A DNA stretch of 64,000 nucleotides from assembly GCA_019410105.1 (NCBI GenBank), contig DXTB01000001.1:124001-188000 (forward strand), read 5' to 3'. Shown one piece after another: positions 51,611 through 59,790 of the stretch. Source of the stretch: Clostridiales bacterium (lineage in GTDB: Bacteria; Bacillota_A; Clostridia; Oscillospirales; Oscillospiraceae). The stretch's first letter is position 1. Every line of letters begins with the position of its first letter. The position numbers and the translations under genes are program-made. The notes under the pieces are model-generated. The model saw only the letters and a program-made list of their open reading frames with translations, did not search any database and had not been told where the DNA came from.

Positions 51611-51843
51611 AAACTTTGCAGAAGGCACTCTCCGGCAAAGTCCCAGCAGAGCTTCCTTTTCGACAATGGAAAGCGCCCTTGTTTCCAAAGACACTCGGCA
51701 GCGTGCAGAATAACGCTGCGGCTGCGGCTTCGTAGAAGTTCCTTAGATGCCGCAGCTCGAAAGCTGTGAAAGGATATGAGTGCCGGAGCACGGTCACTGC
51801 AGATAGGCACTGTTTGAAGGAAAAACCATTAAGCTGCTTTGCG
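51572..51843 (-). promoter_or_regulatory. Structured leader of the molybdenum cofactor operon (candidate riboswitch)
   Basis: The 285 bases between pepD and mobB hold no gene. Two mutually exclusive long-range helices are visible: GGCACTC/GAGTGCC (51624-51630 with 51778-51784) and CTCCGGC/GCCGGAG (51630-51636 with 51782-51788). Between them lies a perfect GCTGCGGC/GCCGCAGC hairpin (51721-51728 with 51749-51756). A terminator follows immediately before the mobB ribosome site. A Moco- or tungsten-cofactor-sensing RNA is plausible for this position, but I could not match the known consensus by eye. Confidence 0.55.
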
Positions 51844-53271
51844 TTACAGGGATTTGAGCATTTGTCGGATTAATTTGTCCGCAATCGCCACAGAGGAAAT
51901 CCGCAGATTCTCCTGGGGGGAATGTGGGCAATTCAGTTCAGGGCCATAGGAAATAGCATCTGTAAAGCCGAAATGCTCCATAAGAATTCCGCACTCCAGA
52001 CCGCCATGAAGAACCCGAAAAGAAGGTGTGGATCCAGTAATCGACTGGTAGGTCTGCATGGCAAGGCTGCGGATGGGAGATTCCTGCCGGAAGTTCCAGC
52101 CTGGATAAAAATCGTGTTCAGACATTTGTGCGCCGAAGCATTCCGCCAAGGTGTGCAACTGGGGAAGGAGCCAGTGGGACAGATGGGAAGGGATTGAACT
52201 GCGGATGCTGCATCGTACAACCAATTGATCTCCTTCGATACAACAGGAACCGATGTTTATGGAGGTCACCGTCAGATCCAGGGAATGATCTCTTGACAGT
52301 ACGCCAAAGGGGAGCAGCAATAGGAACTGGCGGGCGTGGGTGGAGGCTTCTGATGTCATCATGTGGGAGCTGGAGGTGGTGGAAACAAGAAGTTTTAATC
52401 CGGGATCTGTGGTATGGTACTCTCTTTGCAGCATGGTCTGCAGCCGAGCAATTTGGCTGTACAGAGCGGCTTCCTGTTGACAGCATACGATGGCATATGC
52501 GTCTCGGGCAATGGCGTTGTCTTTACCACCGCCTCCCATAGACACCAGCCGCCACGGAATGGAAAGGCTGTTCAAAACCCGGGCAAGAATCTGATTTGCG
52601 TTTGCACGGCCGAGATGGATCTCCGCTCCGGAATGCCCACCCAAGAGACCGCATACATCAATTCGGAAACAAGGCATAGAGGTCTCTTCCCACTGCGCGG
52701 GCAGGAAGAAATCCACCCGCCCCCCGCCAGCGGCACCAGAAATAAAAACGCCTTCCCAACCACTATCAAGATTGATTAATGTCTTGGAGGTGAATTTTCG
52801 GCCGGATTCTACAAGACTCCAGGCACCCTTCATACCAGCTTCCTCACTGGAAGTAAATAGGATTTCGAGCGGCGGATGCTCTGCCGCGGGGTCTGCCAGG
52901 ATCGCCATAATAAGGGCGAGCCCAATTCCGTTATCTGCACCAAGGGTGGTTCCGTCGGCACAGAGATAGTCGTCCCGGACTTGTATGGAAATGGGATCCT
53001 TTGTGAAATCGTGCTTGGATTCTGCCGTTTTTTCACAGACCATATCCAGATGCGCCTGCAGGCAGATGGATGGATGGTTTTCTTTTTCAGGAGAACCGGG
53101 TTTTTTGATTATTACATTATTGGCGGCGTCCTTTTCTGACCAAAGGCCTTTCTCTTTGGCCCAGGCAACGATGTGCGATGCGATAGCCGCTTCATTCCCG
53201 GAGCCTCTCGGGATTTTAGAAATTTCGGAAAAAATGTCAAAGACAGCACGCGGTTCCAAATCAATCGACAT
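51844..53271 (-). CDS. pepD: Aminoacyl-histidine dipeptidase PepD (M20 family)
   Basis: A 475-residue zinc dipeptidase of the PepD/carnosinase-like type. HLDMVCE, GADNGIGLALIMAI and TSSEEAGMKGA carry the two-metal ligands; ELNCPHSPQENLRISSVAIA is the C-terminal metal block. It cleaves Xaa-His and a range of other dipeptides in the cytoplasm. The start is at 53271 (MSIDLEPR) after GAGGAGTG; an upstream Met at 53292 is less likely. It is divergent from the DUF819 transporter gene, and the M24 peptidase gene next to that transporter suggests a peptide-use theme. Confidence 0.92.
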   Translation of the reverse strand: MSIDLEPRAVFDIFSEISKIPRGSGNEAAIASHIVAWAKEKGLWSEKDAANNVIIKKPGSPEKENHPSICLQAHLDMVCEKTAESKHDFTKDPISIQVRDDYLCADGTTLGADNGIGLALIMAILADPAAEHPPLEILFTSSEEAGMKGAWSLVESGRKFTSKTLINLDSGWEGVFISGAAGGGRVDFFLPAQWEETSMPCFRIDVCGLLGGHSGAEIHLGRANANQILARVLNSLSIPWRLVSMGGGGKDNAIARDAYAIVCCQQEAALYSQIARLQTMLQREYHTTDPGLKLLVSTTSSSHMMTSEASTHARQFLLLLPFGVLSRDHSLDLTVTSINIGSCCIEGDQLVVRCSIRSSIPSHLSHWLLPQLHTLAECFGAQMSEHDFYPGWNFRQESPIRSLAMQTYQSITGSTPSFRVLHGGLECGILMEHFGFTDAISYGPELNCPHSPQENLRISSVAIADKLIRQMLKSL

Positions 53272-53458
53272 AGTGACACTCCTCAGAAACAATTTTCAGA
53301 TATCGAAATACTTAAGCAAAATAGGTGCCAATATTAATACTCAATAAAAATGATCTCCAACAATCTCCAAACAACTGCAAAAAAACAGACGCCAATTCTA
53401 AAAGCAACCAGCAGTTTAAAAAGAGACGGTGGAAAGGCCGCTTGAAAAGATATTAATA

Positions 53459-53476
53459 TTGGCATGTTTTTTGCTG
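53459..53476 (+). promoter_or_regulatory. Sigma-54 (RpoN) promoter
   Basis: TTGGCATGTTTTTTGCTG has GG at 53461-53462 and GC at 53473-53474 with exactly ten bases between, the -24/-12 pattern. It stands about 100 bases before the DUF819 gene in an AT-rich divergent region. It implies control by an enhancer-binding protein, which is not encoded in this window. Confidence 0.7.
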
Positions 53477-53572
53477 AATCTTATTTGAGACACCGAATAT
53501 ATGCGCTTGGATGCAGTTGAGGGGTCATGGGAAAGCAATTTCCAAAATCAAAGAAAAGGGAGAGAACATAAT

Positions 53573-54730
53573 ATGATAACAACTGGTGTAGGTTTTCTGG
53601 CATTCATCACATTTTACACAGCCCTGTTCCTCTGGGCAGCAAAAAAATATCCTTTGAAGTTGTATAAGGTATTTCCTCCAATTTTGATTATCTATGTAGT
53701 CACCATGATTCTGTTTACCTGCGGAGCGTGGACGATGACAGAGAGCGTTACCGCAACCAAAACAGCTTTGGTAAACAACATGGTTCCAGCTATGGTATTT
53801 TTGATGTGTTTGAACTGCAATGTAAAACGAATCCTTAAACTGGGGCCCAAGCTGATTCTGACATTTTTCTGCGCTACCATTACCATCTGTGCGGGTTTTG
53901 TGGTTTCCTATGTAATTTTTGGCCGTGCGCTTGGCAGCCCGGCTGCCGAATTTGGCGCCGTGTGTGCTTCCTGGATCGGTGGTATACAGAACTTTCTGGC
54001 AGTTAAGCAATCCTTGAATGTCCCAGATTCAGTAATGTCTAACATCATTCTGATGATCAACATCAATTACTCCTTCTGGATTATGATTCTGGTAGCGATG
54101 TCTTCTCTGGCTCCCCGATTCAATAAGTGGACCGAAGCTGATGTCGAAGAGATTCACCAGATTTCCCGAAATCTGGACGAAAGCGAGCAGACGGAGAACA
54201 AAAAAGTCGACCACCTGGCTGTTTTGATGGTGATCGGCATCAGCCTGATGGTGGTCGCGTTGAGCCGTTTTGTGGCGCAAAAGATGCCTACGGTCGCTTT
54301 TATCAACGCAAGTGTCTGGGAGTACATTTTCGTCAGCATCATCGGTCTGACTCTGGGTGTAACAAAGCTGGGCAAACTGAATGGAGCGGATCTGGTATCC
54401 AACGTAATGCTGACCCTGGTCATGACTCTGCTGGCCACAGAACTCAATATCCTACAGATCGCGGACGCATGGCTGTATATTGTTGCGGGCGCTGTAGTGC
54501 TGATTGTGCACGGGGCTCTGTATGTCCTGCTGGCAAAGCTGTTCAGGCTGGATCTGCACAGCTGTGGCACGGCATCCATCGCAAATGTTGGAGGCCATTC
54601 CTCCGCGCCCATTGTTGCGGCAACTTACCATCGTTCTTATGTTTCCATTTCCGTCATCATGTCCACAGTGGGCTGCGTGGCCGGTACGTTTATTGGTCTG
54701 CTGCTCTCTCAGTTGTTGGCTGCACTGTAA
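53573..54730 (+). CDS. DUF819-family membrane protein, putative transporter
   Basis: A 385-residue protein with about ten to twelve hydrophobic segments in two halves, the second beginning near residue 220 after a charged cytoplasmic loop (RNLDESEQTENKKVDHL). The motifs ASWIGGIQNFLAVKQSL and GTASIANVGGHSSAPIVAAT are typical of DUF819 (YjcL-like) proteins, whose substrate is unknown. Next to two peptidase genes, it may import peptides or amino-acid derivatives. ATG 53573 follows GGGAGAG. It is the first gene after the sigma-54 promoter. Confidence 0.85.
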   Translation: MITTGVGFLAFITFYTALFLWAAKKYPLKLYKVFPPILIIYVVTMILFTCGAWTMTESVTATKTALVNNMVPAMVFLMCLNCNVKRILKLGPKLILTFFCATITICAGFVVSYVIFGRALGSPAAEFGAVCASWIGGIQNFLAVKQSLNVPDSVMSNIILMININYSFWIMILVAMSSLAPRFNKWTEADVEEIHQISRNLDESEQTENKKVDHLAVLMVIGISLMVVALSRFVAQKMPTVAFINASVWEYIFVSIIGLTLGVTKLGKLNGADLVSNVMLTLVMTLLATELNILQIADAWLYIVAGAVVLIVHGALYVLLAKLFRLDLHSCGTASIANVGGHSSAPIVAATYHRSYVSISVIMSTVGCVAGTFIGLLLSQLLAAL

Positions 54731-54741
54731 CAGGAACCGCC

Positions 54742-55431
54742 ATGCACGAAGAAGAAAGGATCATCGGGGTCCGCTGCGCCCAGCGCTTGGCCGAGGAGGC
54801 AATCTTCCGGCTGGAGGCAGCACTGCGGCCGGATATGACGGAAAAGCAGGCTTCAGCCTGTTTTCGAAAAATCTGCATGGAGATACCAGGCGTGGAGAAG
54901 GCGCTGACGGATATGGTCATCTCGGGCCCGAACAGCGCGGGGTATCATAACTTTTCTTCCGATCGTGTTCTGGGCACTGGATCGCTGATTCTGATTGACT
55001 TCAGCATTATAGTCAATGGGTGGTACAGCGATATGACCCGCATGTTTTCCTTTGGAGATCCGGAAGATGAGGCGCGGCGAATCTGTGGGATCGTCGCTGC
55101 GGCCAAGGCACAGGCCGTAGCTGCGGCCTATCCGGGTGTGGCGGCTTCGCACCTGCATATGACAGCTGCATCCAGGATAGCAGAAAACGGATACGGCCCG
55201 TTTTTTCCCCACGGCCTCGGCCACAGCATCGGCCGTGAAATGCATGAGGATCCCCGCCTCAACGCGGAGAGCCAGGCCCTGCTTGTGCCCGGCAGCGTTT
55301 TCTCTATTGAGCCGGGAATTTACCTTCCCGGCCGGTTTGGGGCGCGGTTGGAAGACCTGTACTACATGAGTGAAAACGGTATTGTTTGTCTGAACCAGAG
55401 CGAAGTAGTTCTGAAAATTCTGCCAGCCTGA
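54742..55431 (+). CDS. M24-family metallopeptidase (Xaa-Pro dipeptidase-like)
   Basis: A 229-residue pita-bread-fold enzyme without the N-terminal domain of full-size prolidases. The five metal ligands appear in LILIDFSIIVNGWYSDMTRM (two Asp), HGLGHSIGREMHEDP (His), VFSIEPGIYLPG (Glu) and RLEDLYYM (Glu). The family includes aminopeptidases P, prolidases and creatinases, so it may cleave a peptide or another C-N bond. It begins eleven bases after the DUF819 gene. Confidence 0.88.
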   Translation: MHEEERIIGVRCAQRLAEEAIFRLEAALRPDMTEKQASACFRKICMEIPGVEKALTDMVISGPNSAGYHNFSSDRVLGTGSLILIDFSIIVNGWYSDMTRMFSFGDPEDEARRICGIVAAAKAQAVAAAYPGVAASHLHMTAASRIAENGYGPFFPHGLGHSIGREMHEDPRLNAESQALLVPGSVFSIEPGIYLPGRFGARLEDLYYMSENGIVCLNQSEVVLKILPA

Positions 55432-55455
55432 AATAAATATTAAGGAGTGTAGATT

Positions 55456-55824
55456 ATGAAGCATCAGATCGAAGCGGTGTATGAAGTTCTTGAGCGGTAT
55501 ATGGAAGGGACTTATACCGCGGACATTCCCATGCTGGAAAGCGTTTTCCATCAGGAGGCCCGGATGACCGGATACCTTGGCGACCAACTTATTATGGGTA
55601 CGCCGGCGCCATTTCTTGAAGATATGGCCTCCCAGGCGTCCATGAAAGAACAGGGACAGGAGTACCGCGCCGACATCCGCAACGTTGAAGTAAACGGCAA
55701 TGTTGCGTCGGCCACTGTTCATGAAAGAGGCTTCCGCGGCTCAGCGGAGTTGGTGGATCATTTTCATCTGCTTTGTGAAAACGGGGTGTGGAAGATCATT
55801 TCCAAGACATTTACCACCGTTTGA
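55456..55824 (+). CDS. NTF2-like (SnoaL / lumazine-binding type) small protein
   Basis: A 122-residue single-domain cone-like fold: MKHQIEAVYEVLERYMEGTY, FHQEARMTGYLGDQLIMGTP, and a C-terminal VDHFHLLCENGVWKIISKTF are the NTF2-like pattern. Such proteins can be enzymes (isomerases, dehydratases) or binding proteins. No catalytic residues can be assigned by eye. It lies between the peptidase gene and the redox genes with 24-45 base gaps. A SnoaL-like role in handling the pathway intermediate is possible. Confidence 0.78.
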   Translation: MKHQIEAVYEVLERYMEGTYTADIPMLESVFHQEARMTGYLGDQLIMGTPAPFLEDMASQASMKEQGQEYRADIRNVEVNGNVASATVHERGFRGSAELVDHFHLLCENGVWKIISKTFTTV

Positions 55825-55869
55825 GGGGTGTCCATGACGCGGACCGTCTTCATGATTTAGGAGGGGTTT

Positions 55870-57144
55870 ATGAAACGATTAGCCATCGTCGGCTTTGGCG
55901 GCGCCGGGTATAATGCCGCAAAAGCGGCGCGAAGTGTGTCTCCGGATGCGGAGATTGATGTTTACACGGACACTGACGTCGGCCCATATAATCCGATGCT
56001 GACAACTTATTATGTAAAAAACGCCTTTGCGTATGATACCCTGTTCCCCTTTGGAGCTTTAGAGGAAATCGCACAGAGCCTGCGGCTGAATATCCACACT
56101 GGCTGTCCGGTTACCGGATTGCTGGCGCAGGAACGGGCGGTTGAGCTGGCAAACGGAACCCGTCGGCGGTATGACAGTATTCTGCTTAGTACCGGAGCTT
56201 CTGCGCTAATGCCGCCGATCCCCGGCATCGACCTTCCGGGGGTGCTGAAAATGCGGACGGCCGCGGATGCCCGCCTGCTGAAAGAACGCATTGAAACGGG
56301 CGGCCTGAAGGATGCGCTGGTGGTGGGCGCATCCTGGGTGGGGATCAAAGTGATCGAAGACTTTTACGAAAAGGGCATTGCCTGCACGCTGGTGGACGGC
56401 GCCAAATGGATCTTTCCGGTGGCGGCTTTTCGGGAGACTGCCCAGAGGATTCAGGCGGATTTGGACCGCAAGAGTGTCCGGCAGGCCTACGGACAGATGC
56501 TGGAGCGGATTGAGCGGGAACCGGATGGCCGGCTGGCGGCCTGCATGAAGGGCGGAGAGCGTTTTAGTGCAGATACCGTGGTGGTTTGTATCGGCATCCG
56601 TCCCAATGTCGGATTCCTGAAAGGCAGCGGCTTGGAGATCGGCCGGGCCGTCCGGGTAGATCGAAAGCAGCAGACAAATATCCCGGGCATCTATGCGGCC
56701 GGCGACTGCTGCGAAGGTTTTGAAATGCAGTCTGGGACCTACAAGCATGTGGGCGTCTGGGCAAACGCACAGAATCAGGGCAGAGTGGCCGGCATCAACA
56801 TGGCCGGCGGAAATGAAGAATTCAGCAGCAATCTGCTGCTGAATCTGGCGCACTACCTGCATGTGGATTTTTTGAGCATTGGCGATATCACCACATGCTG
56901 CCCGGGCGACGAGGTCTACGAGTATGAGGACGATTACTATTACATCCGCGGCGTCAAAAAGGGCAAGGACATCAAATGCATCAACATATTTGGACCGCCG
57001 GAGAGCAACGGGATCCTGCGCAGCGGATTTGTAAAGTCCCTGCAGCACGAACAGACCTTCAGCGACTACGGAGTTGCTGCGCTTCAAGCTGCGGGCTATC
57101 CGGATAGTTTCATCAAGTTCTTGGGAGGTAGCGATCATGACTGA
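55870..57144 (+). CDS. FAD/NAD(P)-dependent oxidoreductase (pyridine nucleotide-disulfide fold)
   Basis: A 424-residue flavoprotein. AIVGFGGAGYNAAKAARSV is the FAD dinucleotide motif; LLSTGASALMPPIPGIDLPG and ALVVGASWVGIKVIEDFYEK (NAD site) follow, and NIPGIYAAGDCCEGFEM is the second FAD motif. It lacks the redox CxxxxC disulfide, so it resembles rubredoxin/ferredoxin-reductase or NADH-oxidase types. It overlaps the molybdoenzyme gene by eight bases and probably passes electrons between NAD(P)H and the ferredoxin subunit. Confidence 0.88.
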   Translation: MKRLAIVGFGGAGYNAAKAARSVSPDAEIDVYTDTDVGPYNPMLTTYYVKNAFAYDTLFPFGALEEIAQSLRLNIHTGCPVTGLLAQERAVELANGTRRRYDSILLSTGASALMPPIPGIDLPGVLKMRTAADARLLKERIETGGLKDALVVGASWVGIKVIEDFYEKGIACTLVDGAKWIFPVAAFRETAQRIQADLDRKSVRQAYGQMLERIEREPDGRLAACMKGGERFSADTVVVCIGIRPNVGFLKGSGLEIGRAVRVDRKQQTNIPGIYAAGDCCEGFEMQSGTYKHVGVWANAQNQGRVAGINMAGGNEEFSSNLLLNLAHYLHVDFLSIGDITTCCPGDEVYEYEDDYYYIRGVKKGKDIKCINIFGPPESNGILRSGFVKSLQHEQTFSDYGVAALQAAGYPDSFIKFLGGSDHD

Positions 57145-59272
57145 AAAGGAAAAGCTGCTGAAAGCAAAGATCCCCTGTGCGGAAACCGGCATCGAGGTCA
57201 AAAAGAGCATCTGCGATATCTGCAGCCCCACCTGCCACTGCGGTCTGGATGTTTGTGTAAAGGATGGGGAAGTCATCAAGATTGAGGGGTCCAAAGATCA
57301 CCCTCATAGTCAGGGGGCCTTGTGCCCCAAGGGGGCCGCCAACCGGCAGTATCTTTATCGGGAGGACCGGCTCCACACCCCCATGAAACGGGTCGGCCCC
57401 AAAGGCAGCGGCCGGTTCGCCGAGATTACGTGGGAAGAGGCCTATGCAGAAATCGCAAAGAACCTGAACAAGATCAAGGCGGAGAGTGGTGCCGATTCGG
57501 TGGCGTTTGTGTCGGGGTTCTCCAAGTGGTATCGCCCCATTTTCAAAAGATTCGCCTATGCCTTCGGTTCGATCAACTATGCTACAGAATCCAGCTGCTG
57601 CTTTGATTCCATGGTGATGGCCTGGAAAACCACGACCGGTATGTTTTCCGTGCCGGATGTGGCGCATGCAAAGGTGTTTCTGGGATGGGCGCTGAACCCC
57701 TACTACTCCAATCATCTGACCGCCCGTGATGTCCAGATGTACAAAGAGCACGGTGGCAAGGTGATTATTGTGGATCCCCGCGTGACGCCCGCAGTAGATA
57801 AACTGGCCGACATCCATCTGCAGCTGCGTCCCGGAACGGACGGTGCCCTTGCCTTGGGAATGGCAAAAATCATCATTGAAAACGGCTGGCAGGATCAAGA
57901 GTTTATTGACAAACATACATATGGATACGAGGATTACGCCGCCTATGTCAAACAGTGGGACCTGGAAAAAGTAGCGCGGATCACCGGACTGAACCCCGAC
58001 GATATCTATCGCGCCACGGAGATGTTCGCCACCAACAAACCTGCCGCTATCCAGCAGAGCGCGTCTCCGGTATCTCACCATATCAACGGGTATCAGAACT
58101 ACCGGGCACTGATCGCTTTGGCAGGCCTGACCGGCAACTACGACTGTCCGGGCGGATGCTTCCCCATGCCGCCTACCTACACGATTCAAAGCGCCGGTTT
58201 CCCCACCCTGGAAGAAGAGTTCGCGGATGAGGTCAAGCCGGAGAGTGCGCGGCCTCGCATCAGCCAGGGCCATTATCCTGTATGGGATATGTTCATGGAC
58301 GAGTTTCAGATGATGGATATGACCGAGCAGATCATGACGGGGAAGCCCTATCCCATTCGAGGTGTATTTGCGCTGGGACTGAACGACAGAATGTTCCCCG
58401 AGAGCGGCAAAACGCGCGAAGCGTTGAAAAAACTGGATTTCCTGGTGGCCTCCGATCTGTTCCTGACAGAAGTGGTGAAGCTGGCGGACATCGTCCTGCC
58501 TGCTTGCACTTCCATGGAGCGCGGAGAATACAAGGTCTATCCCGGCGGTTTCTCCATGTTTACAAAGCCTGCGATTCAGCCGATTTACAATTCAAAAAGT
58601 GATGTGGACATGCTGTGCGAGCTGGCGGCATACATGGATCTGGATCCGATGCTGAGTAAGGGCTATGAGGCTTGTGTGGACTGGATAATCAAACCCACCG
58701 GATTAACGGTGGAGGAACTGAAGAAGCACGATACACCCATTATGACGCCCAGTGCGAGACCGCCCGTGTTCGGCAGCATGCGGGAGAACGGATTTTTGAC
58801 GCCTACAGGAAAGTTTGAATTTAAATCATCCCGCATTGAGAAATTGCCCGAAAGCCTCGGGTTTGACGCCTTGCCTACGTTTAAGGAGCCGCTGGCCGAC
58901 GAGGAGGAGACATATGAATATCAACTGATGACCGGTGCCCGGATGAGCTATACAGTACACTCCCGTGTCCACGAGGTGCCGTGGCTGCGCAGCTTCCGCA
59001 GACAGCCCATGATCGACATCAATATTCATGATGCAGAGCGTCTGGGCATCCAAAGGGGCGATTTGGTGGAGCTGTATAACAAATACGGAAGCGTCCGTGC
59101 GCTGGCAAACCCCACAGACTGTATCCTGCCCGGAAACCTTCAGCTGTGTCACGGTTATAAGGAAGCCAACGCCAATGACCTCATCGGCGCAAAACACCTG
59201 GATCCCTATACGGGATTCCCCGGCTACAAAAGCGCCGGCTGCAACATGAGAAAGGTGCAAAAGGAGAATTGA
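57137..59272 (+). CDS. Molybdopterin oxidoreductase catalytic subunit (DMSO reductase family)
   Basis: A 711-residue cytoplasmic bis-MGD enzyme with no Tat or Sec signal. The N-terminal [4Fe-4S] site is Cys26, Cys29, Cys33 and Cys63. The cofactor-ligand region is ATESSCCFDSMVMAW, where Cys154 or Cys155 could coordinate Mo, the state seen in formate dehydrogenase, polysulfide reductase and assimilatory types. LFLTEVVKLADIVLPACTSM and the C-terminal GARMSYTVHSRVHEVPWLR are further family blocks. The partner ferredoxin and FAD subunits are encoded on either side. The substrate is unknown; length and the lack of a Tat signal argue against the actinobacterial catechol dehydroxylases. Confidence 0.9.
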   Translation: MTEKEKLLKAKIPCAETGIEVKKSICDICSPTCHCGLDVCVKDGEVIKIEGSKDHPHSQGALCPKGAANRQYLYREDRLHTPMKRVGPKGSGRFAEITWEEAYAEIAKNLNKIKAESGADSVAFVSGFSKWYRPIFKRFAYAFGSINYATESSCCFDSMVMAWKTTTGMFSVPDVAHAKVFLGWALNPYYSNHLTARDVQMYKEHGGKVIIVDPRVTPAVDKLADIHLQLRPGTDGALALGMAKIIIENGWQDQEFIDKHTYGYEDYAAYVKQWDLEKVARITGLNPDDIYRATEMFATNKPAAIQQSASPVSHHINGYQNYRALIALAGLTGNYDCPGGCFPMPPTYTIQSAGFPTLEEEFADEVKPESARPRISQGHYPVWDMFMDEFQMMDMTEQIMTGKPYPIRGVFALGLNDRMFPESGKTREALKKLDFLVASDLFLTEVVKLADIVLPACTSMERGEYKVYPGGFSMFTKPAIQPIYNSKSDVDMLCELAAYMDLDPMLSKGYEACVDWIIKPTGLTVEELKKHDTPIMTPSARPPVFGSMRENGFLTPTGKFEFKSSRIEKLPESLGFDALPTFKEPLADEEETYEYQLMTGARMSYTVHSRVHEVPWLRSFRRQPMIDINIHDAERLGIQRGDLVELYNKYGSVRALANPTDCILPGNLQLCHGYKEANANDLIGAKHLDPYTGFPGYKSAGCNMRKVQKEN

Positions 59273-59273
59273 C

Positions 59274-59762
59274 ATGAAAATGATTTTTGACCTTGACATG
59301 GATAGGTGCTGTGCCTGCGGGGCCTGTGCGGTTGCGTGCATGGATCAGAATGATATTGAGATCACAGAGGAGCACCCCCTGCGCAAGGTGTTTGCGATGG
59401 AGGGAACCAACGGGCATGCCTACATCTCCGTGGCCTGCATGCACTGCGAGGATGCTCCCTGCATTGCTGCCTGCCCTGTGGGGTGTCTCAGCAAGGATGA
59501 GCGGGGACTTACTGTCTACGACAGCACCAGCTGCATCGGCTGCCACAGCTGCGCAATGGCGTGTCCCTTCGGCGCCCCGACCTACAATCGTTTCGGGAAA
59601 ATGCAAAAGTGCGACGGGTGCGCGGAGCGCCTGTCCCATGGCTTGGAGCCGGCCTGTGTCCGCACCTGCTCTCTGGGCGCGTTGAAGGTCTATACGGAAG
59701 AAGAATATGCCAAGGTTCACACAGAGCGTTCTCTGCGCAAGATTGCAGAGAAACTGGTTTGA
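59274..59762 (+). CDS. Four-cluster ferredoxin subunit (DmsB/HycB-like)
   Basis: A 162-residue electron-transfer protein. Four Cys groups (CCACGACAVACMDQ, CMHCEDAPCIAACPVG, CIGCHSCAMACPFG, CDGCAERLSHGLEPACVRTC) bind four [4Fe-4S] clusters. It is the beta subunit of the molybdoenzyme, starting one base after its stop, and links it to the FAD subunit. No membrane anchor subunit is encoded nearby, so the complex is soluble. Confidence 0.92.
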   Translation: MKMIFDLDMDRCCACGACAVACMDQNDIEITEEHPLRKVFAMEGTNGHAYISVACMHCEDAPCIAACPVGCLSKDERGLTVYDSTSCIGCHSCAMACPFGAPTYNRFGKMQKCDGCAERLSHGLEPACVRTCSLGALKVYTEEEYAKVHTERSLRKIAEKLV

Positions 59763-59790
59763 GAGTACAGAACACAGATAGGAGGACATC

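Noticed and set aside
57137..59272. Call of catechol dehydroxylase or pyrogallol-phloroglucinol transhydroxylase
   Set aside because: Tempting because of the UbiD module nearby, but there is no Tat signal, the length is short, and the catalytic subunit carries its own N-terminal [4Fe-4S] site, which the transhydroxylase lacks.
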